Shown: positions 18,274 to 27,887, counted from the first letter of the stretch. The stretch: DNA of 64,000 nt from Pseudoalteromonas sp. T1lg23B (GCF_002964665.1 NZ_PQBZ01000042.1:304904-368903), one strand, 5' to 3'. The notes: generated from the letters alone by a model not told the origin. Made by a program: numbers and translations.

Positions 18274-19743
18274 ATGTTACTGATCCAAAGAGCCAATGAG
18301 TTAATGGCACAAAACAGGCTTCGAGAAGCCGAGTTTATGTTTAAAGCAGTTCTCAAAGAAAATAATAATAACGGTCACGCTTTGTTTGGTTTAGGGCGAT
18401 TGTGTATCGAGCTGGCAGACTATGACAGCGCAATTTATTATTTAAGAAGAGCGTGCGAAAACCTTCCAAAAGAGTTAGATCCGTTATTCACACTGGCCAA
18501 TTGCTTTGTTATCGTCGGCTCTGCGGTCGACGCCAAAACCGTATTGGAATATACCTTATCTATTGCAAGAACCAGTGCTCGCGCACACTATGAATTAGGT
18601 CAATTTTACCTAGACCACGGCTTTATCGAAAACGCCCGAAAAGTCTTTGAAGAAGGTCTTACTTGCGAGAATGAACCTGTTACCCCTCACATTATTTACG
18701 AAACATCACAGCTTTCAGCAACCTCTAAATTACCCTCGTATGTTACAAAGCTTGAAGAACTATCAGAGTTATATGGCAGCAATCAGCAGTTGAAGGTGGT
18801 GATTTACTACGCCTTAGGTAAATGCCAGCATAGATTGGGTAATTACCAACAAGCATTCGACGCATTTAAGATGGCAAATGACACCCAAATACAATTTTGT
18901 GACTTTCGAACTAAAGATATGCTGCCATTCTTTGCTCAACTAAGAGAGCATTTTTCGGAAGCCTATTTTAGACAGCACACTAATAAAGTAACGACCACAT
19001 TTACACCTACATTTATCGTTGGCCTGCCCAGAACAGGCTCTACACTGCTTGAACAAATGCTGGTTCAACACAGCAACATTGGTTCCATTGGCGAGTGCAC
19101 GGTATTCAGTGACACAATCGTGCCGTTTCTCGCAAAACGCGCAGAGGCCCCCTTTCCTTTTTGCGTCTCTAATTTAAGTACTTCAGTACTAGATTACTGT
19201 CGTAATTTGTATATTGATGAGATAAAAGATATGCGTGTGGGTGACGAGGTTGTCATCAACAAGTTACCTGCAAATTTTCAAAACATTGGTATGATTTATA
19301 AGATTTTTCCTAATGCACGTTTTATTCATTTAACCCGTAATTTCGGCGCTACCGCTTGGTCTGTATTTAGTAATCATTTTGAAGCGAACGAACCCTATTT
19401 TTGTTCTTTGCGTGAGTTTAAGCTATACGCTCAAGCGCAAATAGATATGATGGAACATTTTAAAAAGTTCATTCCACAAAATATATTTACTTTGAGCTAT
19501 GAAGATTTACTCAAACAGCCAGCAAAAGCACTCAATCAGACACTACATTTTCTAGGCCAAGAATTTGAGCCTGAATGTTTAGAGTATTACCATGACAAGC
19601 GCTCGGTTTCGACGTTAAGCAAAGCACAAGTGCGTAAGCCGATCAGTAAGGCACCATTGACCAACTGGCACCACTATCAGAACAATATGTCCGAGTTACT
19701 TAATGACGATCATGACGAGCAAACCAATCTAGCAGGTCCTTAA
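18274..19743 (+). CDS. TPR-containing sulfotransferase family protein
   Basis: 489 residues. Residues 1-230 form tetratricopeptide repeats (AEFMFKAVLKENNNNGHALFGLG, then several more). Residues 245-460 form a PAPS-dependent sulfotransferase domain. The 5'-phosphosulfate-binding loop is FIVGLPRTGSTLLEQML, and FIHLTRN is the 3'-phosphate-binding strand. The closest functional relatives are tyrosylprotein sulfotransferases, which transfer sulfate from PAPS to tyrosine; the acceptor here is unknown. There is no signal peptide. It follows a TonB receptor, a pairing repeatedly seen in Alteromonadales genomes. Its last 44 bases overlap the convergent hydrolase gene. Confidence 0.87.
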   Translation: MLLIQRANELMAQNRLREAEFMFKAVLKENNNNGHALFGLGRLCIELADYDSAIYYLRRACENLPKELDPLFTLANCFVIVGSAVDAKTVLEYTLSIARTSARAHYELGQFYLDHGFIENARKVFEEGLTCENEPVTPHIIYETSQLSATSKLPSYVTKLEELSELYGSNQQLKVVIYYALGKCQHRLGNYQQAFDAFKMANDTQIQFCDFRTKDMLPFFAQLREHFSEAYFRQHTNKVTTTFTPTFIVGLPRTGSTLLEQMLVQHSNIGSIGECTVFSDTIVPFLAKRAEAPFPFCVSNLSTSVLDYCRNLYIDEIKDMRVGDEVVINKLPANFQNIGMIYKIFPNARFIHLTRNFGATAWSVFSNHFEANEPYFCSLREFKLYAQAQIDMMEHFKKFIPQNIFTLSYEDLLKQPAKALNQTLHFLGQEFEPECLEYYHDKRSVSTLSKAQVRKPISKAPLTNWHHYQNNMSELLNDDHDEQTNLAGP

Positions 19744-20605
19744 ACTGATCGTGCACAGCATGCTTATGTGTGAGCATATCGATATGGCCATAATCATGTT
19801 GGTGACCATGTTTGCGGCCATACAGCTTTAACTGCTGAACCCCTTGCCCTGACTCTTCCATGAACTTTTTAATATCTATGGGTTGAGCGAGCGCTTTATC
19901 TTTAACACCAGCAATATGTAATGTTGCTGGTAGGTGCATATTTTTTAGTGTCGCTGCGTAGTCAAAGCCATCATCGCTGTCAATCCATGGCTTGCGCTTA
20001 GCCCATTCCATCCCCTGACGGTGTGACTTTTTGGTTTCGTCGTCACTGCCCCACTTGAGCGCTTTAGAAGGCAAGTAGCCATGCTTTTTGGCATACAGTG
20101 GAGCAAGTCCATACCAAATCAAATTCGCCTGAAAGAACTTACTGATGTGTCTGTTATGCAAACTGCGCTTGGAGCCAAAGTAAACGCATGCATCCACTTT
20201 TTTCACTTGTGATGGAAAACGCGCAAAGTAGCTGTTCATCAATACGCCTCCCCATGAGTGCGCCACCCAAAAACGTGGAAATTCACCGCAGTGCTGTTCG
20301 ATATATGACAGCATTGCGGGTATATCCTCTAGGATGGATTCAGTCTGACCATACTCAGAGCGCGCAGAAATTGCAGGTAAGCTTTGACCTCTGCCACGTA
20401 AATCAGCAACATAACAACGATAACCTTGAGAGGCTAAAAATGGTGCTAAGCCTTTATTACTCTGCGTGTAAAAAATTTTGCCATTTTCAACCGCACCATG
20501 CATAAAGAACACAGCGGGCCCTTTGCTATCGGTTTGAGCTATATATCTCAGGTGTAATGATTGCTCTTCGCTCAGTGGCACTAACAGTGAGGTTTGTTCG
20601 ATCAT
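19700..20605 (-). CDS. Alpha/beta hydrolase (lipase/esterase-like)
   Basis: 301 residues. The fold is recognised from FFMHGAVENGKIF (oxyanion region), VADLRGRGQS and the nucleophile elbow VAHSWGGVLM (Ser near residue 122). A late His (GHIDMLTHKHA) is the likely catalytic histidine. There is no signal peptide, so it is probably cytosolic. The substrate is unknown; candidates are esters or lipids. The 3' end overlaps the convergent sulfotransferase by 44 bases and no terminator separates them. Confidence 0.82.
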   Translation of the reverse strand: MIEQTSLLVPLSEEQSLHLRYIAQTDSKGPAVFFMHGAVENGKIFYTQSNKGLAPFLASQGYRCYVADLRGRGQSLPAISARSEYGQTESILEDIPAMLSYIEQHCGEFPRFWVAHSWGGVLMNSYFARFPSQVKKVDACVYFGSKRSLHNRHISKFFQANLIWYGLAPLYAKKHGYLPSKALKWGSDDETKKSHRQGMEWAKRKPWIDSDDGFDYAATLKNMHLPATLHIAGVKDKALAQPIDIKKFMEESGQGVQQLKLYGRKHGHQHDYGHIDMLTHKHAVHDQFKDLLDWFARHDRH

Positions 20606-20675
20606 AACGCATTCTAATTGTTGTTTTGTTAACTCATCCTACCAGTAGTGAAACAGACTCGCAACGCATACCTAT

Positions 20676-20705
20676 TTGTCACCAATAGCTTCTCAGCGAT
20701 ATAAT
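20676..20705 (+). promoter_or_regulatory. Sigma-70 promoter of rlmF
   Basis: TTGTCA (20676-20681), an 18-base spacer and a perfect TATAAT (20700-20705). Transcription would begin near 20712, 24 bases before the chosen rlmF ATG. This rules out upstream in-frame starts. Confidence 0.6.
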
Positions 20706-20735
20706 GACCGACCACTTACCACAAGCGCTCAAACA

Positions 20736-21596
20736 ATGCACAGTAGAAATAAACATCGCCAGGGTTACGACTTTCAAGCACTTTGTGCCACGTTACCCGA
20801 ATTATCAAGTCACCTTATCAATACTGTAAAAGGTCATATCAGTATCGACTTCAGTGATAGAGCATCGCTAATATGCCTCAACAAAGCGCTACTTATGCAC
20901 TACTACGATGTAAAGTATTGGGCGTTACCAAAAGACTTTTTATGTCCACCAGTACCCGGAAGAGCGGACTATATTCATGCCCTAGCTGATTTGCTCCGCT
21001 CAACGACTCAAACGGTAATGTCTAACTCCACAGTAAAAGTATTAGATATTGGCACAGGTGCCAATCTTATCTACCCGCTAATTGGTCACGCAGAATACCA
21101 GTGGCAATTTACCGCATCGGACGTCAACCCAGCAGCACTCAAGTGCGCAAAAACTATCGCTCAAGCGAATGATTTGGATATAAAGCTGATTCAGCAAGCT
21201 AATACTGAACATATTTTCCACAATATAATAAAGCCGAATCAGTACTTTGAACTAACCATGTGTAACCCACCATTTCATGCTAGCCAAAAAGAGGCTGAGC
21301 AAGGCACCAGCCGCAAGTGGCAAAACCTTGGACAAAAGCCTACGAATAAATTGAATTTCGGAGGGCAAAGTCAGGAGCTTTGGTGTGATGGGGGTGAAAG
21401 GCGCTTTATTAAGACCATGATCCGTGAAAGTAAAGATTATGCCGAGCAAGTTGGTTGGTTCACTTGTCTAGTTTCCAATAAAGACAACTTATCGTCATTG
21501 AAACTTACGCTTAAGAAACAGCAACCTAAAGAAATTAAAACGGTAAAAATGGCTCAAGGCCAAAAAATTAGCCGCTTTTTAGCTTGGAGATATTGA
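20736..21596 (+). CDS. rlmF: 23S rRNA (adenine-1618 N6)-methyltransferase RlmF
   Basis: 286 residues from the ATG at 20736, which begins MHSRNKHRQGYDF like the family (HPRNRH...Y). It lies just downstream of a strong promoter. Signatures include FLCPPVPGRADYIH, the SAM-binding motif VLDIGTGANLIYPLIG and the amino-methylase motif CNPPFHAS (NPPF binds the target adenine). RlmF uses S-adenosylmethionine to methylate A1618 of 23S rRNA in the cytosol. Length agrees with E. coli RlmF (308), slightly short at the N-terminus. Single gene. Confidence 0.93.
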   Translation: MHSRNKHRQGYDFQALCATLPELSSHLINTVKGHISIDFSDRASLICLNKALLMHYYDVKYWALPKDFLCPPVPGRADYIHALADLLRSTTQTVMSNSTVKVLDIGTGANLIYPLIGHAEYQWQFTASDVNPAALKCAKTIAQANDLDIKLIQQANTEHIFHNIIKPNQYFELTMCNPPFHASQKEAEQGTSRKWQNLGQKPTNKLNFGGQSQELWCDGGERRFIKTMIRESKDYAEQVGWFTCLVSNKDNLSSLKLTLKKQQPKEIKTVKMAQGQKISRFLAWRY

Positions 21597-21886
21597 TAAC
21601 ACAACCAGAGTAGCGGTGTATTAGCTACATAATAGACTTTTTACTTGAGAGCCACGGATGGTGAGGAGGACAGTGCCAACCGATTGTACAGATGGCCACA
21701 GCAAACGGTTTGCGAGGTATAAAATAACAGAAGGCCAAAAAACCTTTGTATGTTACTATATAAGGGTCAAACCAGATTCGTATATTGTGTCTCTCGCTTA
21801 ACTACTCAGATTATTTATCGTTAGATATTTAAACTAAACGTCCACACAAAGTACAGAATGTACGATACAAACACAAAGGAGTTGTT

Positions 21887-22893
21887 TTGAAAAAGCATCT
21901 ATTACTTTTACCACTTTTGTTGACTTCACTTTCATCTCACGCGTCTAACTTAATTGATCATCAAGAAGTAAAAAATGAAAAAAGTTGTTTTAGCTGGGTC
22001 TTCGCTGATTACGACTCGTGGCGTGGTCAAATGAAAAAGAAATATGAAAAAGGGAGTAAATCGGCAGATATAGTAAATAGAAAACTGTCTCGGTTTGACT
22101 CCCTATTCGGCAAAGAAAAATATCAACAATTTAAAGATAGTTTAGATTGCAGCACCTTTGAATATGAGGTTGACTCCCATATGGTCAAAGGTTATGTCAT
22201 CAAGCCAAAAATCGCCGAAGATAAATTACCCGTACTTATCTATAACCGAGGCGGAAACGGAAATTTTGGGGGGGTGGTTTTTGGTACCATGATGAGCCAT
22301 TTATTTCCAATAGCTAAAGAAGGATTTGTCATCATTGGCAGTCAATACCGAGGTACCCATACACGATCAGATACGTTGGATGAATTCGGTGGTAAAGACG
22401 TAGAGGATGTCATAGCATTACTAGAATTTATCCCTACAATTGAAGGCGCTGACGCCAAAAGAATCGGTATGTATGGGGCTAGTCGTGGCGGGATGCAGAC
22501 CCACTTAGCAGTTAAACAAGCCTCTCATATTAAGGCCATTGCAACGATTGCAGGCAACACTGATTTGGCAAAAGGTCTCTCTTACCGCCCAGAAATGGAG
22601 AAGGTTTATGAAAAACGAATACCAAATTATATTGAGAACAAGCAAGCGGAGTTAGACAAAAGGTCAGTATTACACTGGGTTGATAAATATCACCGGCTAT
22701 GCCTATTCTGCTCTTGCATGGTACAGGTGATAAACGTGTATCGGTTAAACACTCACAAGACTTTGCCGCCGCTTTATCTAAACACAGAATTCCCCATAAA
22801 CTGGTTGTGTATCCAAACGATAACCATGGACTAAGCAAGCACAAAGAAGAGGCTAACAAAGAGCTCATTAATTGGTTTCGCCAATACCTGTAA
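21887..22893 (+). pseudogene. S9-type alpha/beta hydrolase (prolyl-oligopeptidase family), -1 frameshift
   Basis: A TTG start with a perfect AAAGGAG 5 bases upstream is followed by a signal peptide (LLLLPLLLTSLSSHAS), so the product is exported. The peptidase S9-like domain has the nucleophile motif YGASRGGMQ (Ser near residue 205). The frame is lost after LHWVDK at about 22686. Adding one A to the AAA at 22685-22687 gives DKISPAMPILLLHGTGDKRV (acid Asp) and DNHGLSKHK (catalytic His), ending at 22893, so about 335 residues in all. As given, the first frame continues out of register to 22834, losing the catalytic Asp and His. All triad residues are present in the restored reading. Confidence 0.82.
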
Positions 22894-22903
22894 ATGCAGT
22901 TAG

Positions 22904-22923
22904 TGGCGGTAGGAACACCGCCA
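22904..22923. terminator. Short hairpin between convergent genes
   Basis: TGGCGGT (22904-22910) pairs with ACCGCCA (22917-22923) across 6 bases, in the gap between the S9 hydrolase and DUF808 genes. There is no T tract, so terminator function is only plausible. Confidence 0.35.
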
Positions 22924-22927
22924 ATAT

Positions 22928-23839
22928 TCATGATGATTTAGGCTTGATTCTAGCCGCTCCCATACCCAGCAATACTACCGCCGCGCCTGCGAATAAGCCA
23001 AATAATGCACTCATCACACTGGGCAGTATATACGCCAACCAAGAGAAGCTGACTGCTGCGAGATCAGCACTAAACGAGTTGATCCAAAGTGACAGTGAGT
23101 GCCAACCATGAGTTAGGATCCCACCTCCCACCATAAACATTGCAATGGTGCCCGCAACAGCCAAAACTTTCATCAATTTAGGGGCAATTACCAGCAGCGA
23201 TGACCCAATGGCTTTTTTGATACCACTTACATTGGGTGCTGAGAGTAAATACAGCCCAATGTCATCCAGTTTAACGATGAGTGCAACCAAACCATATACG
23301 CCGACTGTCATCACCACCGCTATTATGCTCAGAACACTTAGTTGCATCGTCAAGTTTTGCGCGGCGACAGTGCCCAACGATATAACAATGATCTCAGCTG
23401 ATAAGATAAAATCAGTCCTAATGGCACCTTTGATTTTGTCTTTTTCATAGCTGACTCGGTCCAAAACCAATAAATTAGCTTCGCTGTCATGAGGTTGCTT
23501 GTTGTTAGATAGCTTTTCAAAGACTTTCTGCGCCCCTTCAAAGCACAAGAACAATCCACCCAGCATTAGCAAAGGTGTGATTAGAAAGGGTAAGAAAGCA
23601 CTGATCAAAAGCGCTGCGGGTACTAATATGAGCTTATTAACAAAAGACCCTTTAGCTACAGCCCATACAACGGGTAACTCCCTGTCCGCAGAAACACCTG
23701 TGACTTGCTGCGCATTAAGCGCAAGATCATCCCCTAATACACCAGCCGTTTTCTTTGCTGCTGTTTTACTCATTAGCGCAATATCATCCAACAATGTGGC
23801 GATATCATCTAACAATGAAAGTAAACTTGCCCCTGCCAT
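22928..23839 (-). CDS. DUF808 family inner-membrane protein (YedI-like)
   Basis: 303 residues. The N-terminus MAGASLLSLLDDIATLLDDIALMSK and the segment KKTAGVLGDDLALNAQQV are diagnostic of DUF808/YedI. Several membrane helices follow (about residues 70-105, 150-205, 215-250 and 270-300). The function is unknown. The ATG has AAGGGAATG in front. It lies 40 bases downstream of tdk on the same strand and may be co-transcribed. Confidence 0.9.
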   Translation of the reverse strand: MAGASLLSLLDDIATLLDDIALMSKTAAKKTAGVLGDDLALNAQQVTGVSADRELPVVWAVAKGSFVNKLILVPAALLISAFLPFLITPLLMLGGLFLCFEGAQKVFEKLSNNKQPHDSEANLLVLDRVSYEKDKIKGAIRTDFILSAEIIVISLGTVAAQNLTMQLSVLSIIAVVMTVGVYGLVALIVKLDDIGLYLLSAPNVSGIKKAIGSSLLVIAPKLMKVLAVAGTIAMFMVGGGILTHGWHSLSLWINSFSADLAAVSFSWLAYILPSVMSALFGLFAGAAVVLLGMGAARIKPKSS

Positions 23840-23879
23840 ATCATTCCCTTTGGTTGATAAGTATGAACTTGCTATCTAT

Positions 23880-24470
23880 TTAGCTTTTTGTCACCTTGCT
23901 TAATTCAGCTTTATAATGTTCACGACACATTGAGACATATCTATCATTACCGCCAATCTCAACCTGCGCCCCATCCGCAATTGCAACACCATGTTCATCA
24001 GTACGCAGTACGCGATTAGCCTTGCGCCCACAATGACATACGGTTTTAAGCTCAATTAACTTATCAGCCCAAGCTAGCAAATACTGAGAGCCTTCGAAAA
24101 GCTCACCCCTAAAATCTGTTCTTAGACCATAACATAAAACTGGAATATGTAATTCATCAACAACATCAGTCAATGCACTGACTTGCGCTTTACTCAAAAA
24201 CTGACACTCATCAACTAAGATACAATCAATCTGATTTTGGAGGTGATGGTCATTTACCAATTTCTTAAGGTTGGTCTGTGCATCATAAATGTGAGCATCT
24301 GCTTCTAGACCAATCCGAGACGCGACCTTACCTACCCCTGAACGATTATCAATTGCCGCAGTCAATATAAACGGTGTCATACCGCGTTCACGGTAATTAA
24401 ATGCTGACTGTAATAAGGTGGTTGATTTACCAGCATTCATTGCTGAATAATAAAAATAAAGTTGTGCCAT
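23880..24470 (-). CDS. tdk: Thymidine kinase
   Basis: 196 residues. The P-loop is SAMNAGKST (residues 9-17), followed by the Walker B-like DCILVDECQFL with the catalytic Glu. The lasso region YGLRTDFRGELFEGS and a zinc site (CHCGRKA, with a late MCREH) complete the type II thymidine kinase fold. It phosphorylates thymidine with ATP in the salvage of pyrimidine nucleosides. Length matches E. coli Tdk (205). Confidence 0.95.
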   Translation of the reverse strand: MAQLYFYYSAMNAGKSTTLLQSAFNYRERGMTPFILTAAIDNRSGVGKVASRIGLEADAHIYDAQTNLKKLVNDHHLQNQIDCILVDECQFLSKAQVSALTDVVDELHIPVLCYGLRTDFRGELFEGSQYLLAWADKLIELKTVCHCGRKANRVLRTDEHGVAIADGAQVEIGGNDRYVSMCREHYKAELSKVTKS

Positions 24471-24530
24471 TTGAGTGTCTTAAAGCTTGAAAAGCCGTTA
24501 GTCTACCCAAAGTTCATTTCGTTTACTACG

Positions 24531-25334
24531 TTACTGTGAACTGGTCACGTTAGAAGCGTCACTCCTTTGAGACTGTTCATCCTCCTTTAGATATCTCATG
24601 TACACTTCAGCAAATGGGAATTTGACCAGTTCCGCCCATACTTGATCAGCTAGCTCTTTATTGTATGTATAGAAATTTTTAGAAAAGGCCAAAAATCCAT
24701 AGCTAACATCAAATGGCGGATATTTGGCATGTAAAGTATCAGCATATGGGTATGCACTCACCTGCTTACCATTTATCATGCAAAGTCCAAACGTTCCATC
24801 CACAACTTCTTTACTCACCAAATCGAAAGCATCTTTTTGTGACAAAGTGTCGACTTTAGTGAAACGAGCATCTGATATTCTGTCCGCTGACGAATAGCCT
24901 CTTGGAATGGCGAGATTGAAAGTCCCTTCGTTACTGTCCAGTTGCGACATAAACGCCTCATTTCCAACTAAACATCTCCCTAATTCGTTGATTGCAAGAG
25001 TCGTGTCTAACTGCCCTTCTTTGCGACTAGGGAAAGTCATAAACTCTCGACGACTTTCAACATAACTGGCTATAACCGCATCTACTTTATTGCGTTTGAT
25101 GTCATGTAAACAGCGCTGCCATGGTTGACGAACAAAGACGATAGTGAGCCCTCTGATATTCTTTTCGACCGCTTTTAATGCTTCAATACTTGCCCCAGGG
25201 TTTGTTGCAGGAACTTCCAGCCCTTTGCCCATATAAGAGGGAGCTAACTCTTTATCCTCATAGCAAAAGGTCAAAGTCTGAGCATATAAAGCTTGTATAT
25301 TCAGTAACAAATAACTATAAAAAATCCAGCGCAC
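24531..25334 (-). CDS. Periplasmic amino-acid-type substrate-binding protein (SBP_bac_3 like)
   Basis: 267 residues from a GTG at 25334, selected because AAAGGA lies 6 bases upstream and a clean signal peptide follows (MRWIFYSYLLLNIQALYAQT). TTG codons at 25340 and 25355 are alternatives. The body fits the type 3 solute-binding fold (PWQRCLHDIKRNKVDAVIASY). No ABC transporter permease is nearby. Many such lone proteins in this group of bacteria are of unknown ligand, and some act as sensors. Confidence 0.75.
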   Translation of the reverse strand: MRWIFYSYLLLNIQALYAQTLTFCYEDKELAPSYMGKGLEVPATNPGASIEALKAVEKNIRGLTIVFVRQPWQRCLHDIKRNKVDAVIASYVESRREFMTFPSRKEGQLDTTLAINELGRCLVGNEAFMSQLDSNEGTFNLAIPRGYSSADRISDARFTKVDTLSQKDAFDLVSKEVVDGTFGLCMINGKQVSAYPYADTLHAKYPPFDVSYGFLAFSKNFYTYNKELADQVWAELVKFPFAEVYMRYLKEDEQSQRSDASNVTSSQ

Positions 25335-25382
25335 TAGCAATCCTTTGTTCCCCAATGTTCATTCACTTGCTGTTAAGTATAT

Positions 25383-25847
25383 CTAAGTTTTTTTATTTTG
25401 CTGCTCATGTTCAAGTAACCAAGCTTTTTTTTCCACACCACCTGCATAGCCAGTTAATGTGCCATTTGCGCCGATGATTCTGTGGCACGGTACTATGATA
25501 CTGATTGGGTTTTTGCCATTTGCGCTACCAACCGCTCTGACGGCCTTAGGGTTATTCAAACAGTTAGCCATCCAACTATAAGTATTGGTATCTCCATATG
25601 TCACCGTGGTGAGTACTTTCCAAACAGACTCTTGAAACTCTGTTCCTTGCACATCAATCGCAACATCAAACTCGTATCTAGCCCCAGTAAAATATTCTCT
25701 AAGTTGTTGTAATGCAGTTTTTGTATGAGTATTGTGCTGTTCTGCATGCCAGCATTTTGGCTTGAAGCCAACATAAGTTAAACCGCGTTGTGACGCCTGA
25801 ATGATCAGATCACCGATGGGTGTATTCATAGTGTGTTGATAAATCAT
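25383..25847 (-). CDS. ogt: Methylated-DNA-protein-cysteine methyltransferase (Ogt/AGT)
   Basis: 154 residues from the ATG at 25847, which overlaps the TGA of the upstream Ada-AlkA gene (ATGA), indicating coupled translation; an ATG at 25859 is possible. The active-site motif IIVPCHRIIG holds the acceptor Cys, preceded by the helix-turn-helix with AVRAVGSANGKNP (Arg finger region). It repairs O6-methylguanine and O4-methylthymine by irreversible transfer of the methyl group to its Cys. Confidence 0.93.
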   Translation of the reverse strand: MIYQHTMNTPIGDLIIQASQRGLTYVGFKPKCWHAEQHNTHTKTALQQLREYFTGARYEFDVAIDVQGTEFQESVWKVLTTVTYGDTNTYSWMANCLNNPKAVRAVGSANGKNPISIIVPCHRIIGANGTLTGYAGGVEKKAWLLEHEQQNKKT

Positions 25848-27208
25848 AATTGTTGCCATAATTGAAAGGTGAGATAGCTTCGAAACGGAGCACATTGTTC
25901 AATATTTAGTTCCCCACATTTAGAAAATGCCTTTTTGACCCCCAAATCTGAACCTAAATAAATGTCTGGATTGCTCTGGCCGCGCATTTTTGCATAGTCG
26001 ACAGTCCAAGGGCCAATGCCTTTGATAATCAACCAGTCATCTAGCTCTGTGCTAAGAGGATTTTGCACACAGTATTGCGCAAGGTACGCCAAAGCTTCTT
26101 TACGTCGTTGTGGCATTTTAAAAAATGCAAACTCACAGTTCGCCATTGCTTCAGGCGAAGGAAATAATCGCTGCCCCAGATGATTGACCCCCCCAAGTTC
26201 ATTAACCAGCGTCGTCAACAAGTTTTTGGCCGCAGCAACGCTGACTTGTTGGCCCAACACAGCACGCACACCCGCTTCAAATTCGCTCCAGATGCCAGGA
26301 AGTCGTAAGCCTTCAATCAATTGAAATGACTCAGGTAAGCACTGATAGAAATGTTGATAAATAAAGTTTGGGTCCGCATCCAAATCTAATACTCGTCTAA
26401 TATTACTAACTACCAAGTGCAAACCCGCTATATCGTTAATGGTGATTTCAACCTTAAACCTATGATTCTGTTCATCAAAATGTGCTTCAAACGCACCGTC
26501 ATAACCACCTATTTGATAGGTCCTGCCGTAACTTTTATGCGTTAGCCACTCCATGGGCTCAATGAGTCGTTTAGATAAAAAGCCTTGTAGCAGCGCCCAG
26601 TTATAAGGTGGCCTAAATGGTAAGTGTAAAGTGATGTGCGATTGCACTTGTTCACGCTCCCCTCTCAGTTGGCTGGGTGTCAGTTGAAATAATCGAACAA
26701 ATGCGTCATTAAAACGACGTAACGAATTAAACCCACTCGCAAAAGCAATGTGTGCGATAGGTAACTGTGTTTGTTGTAATAATTGTTTCGCAAAATCACA
26801 TTGTTTATAGAGCGCGTATTGTTTTGGCGTCGTACCGTAGTATTGTGCAAACAACTTATTTAAATAGCGCTGCGTGATCCCCAAACGCTCTGCCAGTTGC
26901 GCCACAGAATGATTGGATAGCGCACCTTCATCAATCAATTTTTTCGCACGCACAGCGGTCGTCTGCGTGCCAAGCCAAGCGTAACTGCCTGGCGCTGAAT
27001 CAGGACGGCAGCGAATACATGGACGAAACCCTGCATCCGCAGCATTGTGAGCATGTTCATAATATTCAACATTCTTTTCATGAGCCGCAGGCGCAGGGCA
27101 AATGGGACGACAATATATACCCGTTGTTTTTACGGCTACATAAAACAACCCGTCAAAGCGGTGGTCGCGACTCTTTCTGGCTTTTTGACATATGTCCGGA
27201 GAGTACAT
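25844..27208 (-). CDS. Ada-type regulator fused to DNA-3-methyladenine glycosylase II (Ada-AlkA)
   Basis: 454 residues. Residues 1-75 are the Ada methyl-phosphotriester zinc domain with Cys33, Cys37, Cys64 and Cys67 (YCRPICPA ... CIRC). Residues 80-180 are an AraC-type helix-turn-helix (SVAQLAERLGITQRYLNKLF). Residues 190-454 are an AlkA glycosylase with the helix-hairpin-helix and catalytic Asp in IKGIGPWTVDYA. Methylation of the N-terminal Cys should turn the protein into an activator of its own operon, while the glycosylase domain removes alkylated bases. The ATG at 27208 follows a GTG two codons earlier that is also possible. It forms an operon with ogt (4-base overlap). Confidence 0.9.
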   Translation of the reverse strand: MYSPDICQKARKSRDHRFDGLFYVAVKTTGIYCRPICPAPAAHEKNVEYYEHAHNAADAGFRPCIRCRPDSAPGSYAWLGTQTTAVRAKKLIDEGALSNHSVAQLAERLGITQRYLNKLFAQYYGTTPKQYALYKQCDFAKQLLQQTQLPIAHIAFASGFNSLRRFNDAFVRLFQLTPSQLRGEREQVQSHITLHLPFRPPYNWALLQGFLSKRLIEPMEWLTHKSYGRTYQIGGYDGAFEAHFDEQNHRFKVEITINDIAGLHLVVSNIRRVLDLDADPNFIYQHFYQCLPESFQLIEGLRLPGIWSEFEAGVRAVLGQQVSVAAAKNLLTTLVNELGGVNHLGQRLFPSPEAMANCEFAFFKMPQRRKEALAYLAQYCVQNPLSTELDDWLIIKGIGPWTVDYAKMRGQSNPDIYLGSDLGVKKAFSKCGELNIEQCAPFRSYLTFQLWQQL

Positions 27209-27383
27209 AATCACATTACAACTTACTTATCATGATGCCAGTGTATCGCAAAAACCGCCTTATAATCGCCATATCTGGAACTAAACCTTAAAACTTGCAT
27301 CAGTAGCAGCTAAGACATACACATTGACCCCATTTACAATGTTTGTTAGCTTAGCCGCTTACAATATTTTGGTACAGACGCGC

Positions 27384-27761
27384 ATGAATTTGAGAATAGT
27401 TATATGCATAATCATTACACTGGTGATTGCTTTACAATCAGTCGGTACAGTGGCGTCTGCATCTCAAACTCATCAAATTGATATTGAACACCTACAAACA
27501 GAGCATGTTCATGCCGAGCATATTCATGCCGAGCATCATGATGCAAAGCAATATCCCACCGTCACAGAGCTGTACGATCAGGATGGACATAATATCAAAG
27601 ACTGCCACCATTGCGGTCATTGTAGTGGTAGTCATCTCAGTTGGTACGTCAGCAAACTCGTTAATCAATTACCTATCGTGCTGGCACTAAACGATTATTC
27701 GCAAACTCACTCTCATACAATTCACAGACACGAGCCTCAATTTAAACCTCCGAAAGCTTAA
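27384..27761 (+). CDS. Histidine-rich periplasmic protein, CzcI-like, of a metal efflux operon
   Basis: 125 residues from the ATG at 27384; an upstream start at 27324 has no signal-like sequence. A signal peptide (IVICIIITLVIALQSVGTVASA) precedes a His-rich region with repeated EH-HAEHIHAEHH. DCHHCGHCSGSH near residue 75 is the typical metal-site block of small proteins ahead of czcBA. It probably binds divalent metal (Zn, Co, Cd or Cu) in the periplasm. The adaptor gene follows after 126 bases on the same strand. Confidence 0.65.
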   Translation: MNLRIVICIIITLVIALQSVGTVASASQTHQIDIEHLQTEHVHAEHIHAEHHDAKQYPTVTELYDQDGHNIKDCHHCGHCSGSHLSWYVSKLVNQLPIVLALNDYSQTHSHTIHRHEPQFKPPKA

Positions 27762-27887
27762 TCTCATTATCTTTTTGGGTCTTATGGCCCGACTTAAATC
27801 CATCCACGGCTTAAAGCTATGTGGCATCGAGTCACTATGCCAGCCTTGGGTGCGCTAAAAATTATTTTATTTAGATAAGAGACTACT

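Noticed and set aside
19700..19743. 44-bp overlap of convergent sulfotransferase and hydrolase genes taken as a misannotation
   Set aside because: Both C-termini are plausible in length and composition; a tail-to-tail overlap of this size is not unusual.
22530..22931. 133-codon minus-strand frame over the S9 hydrolase
   Set aside because: It is a shadow of the hydrolase, whose two real frames carry the conserved catalytic motifs.
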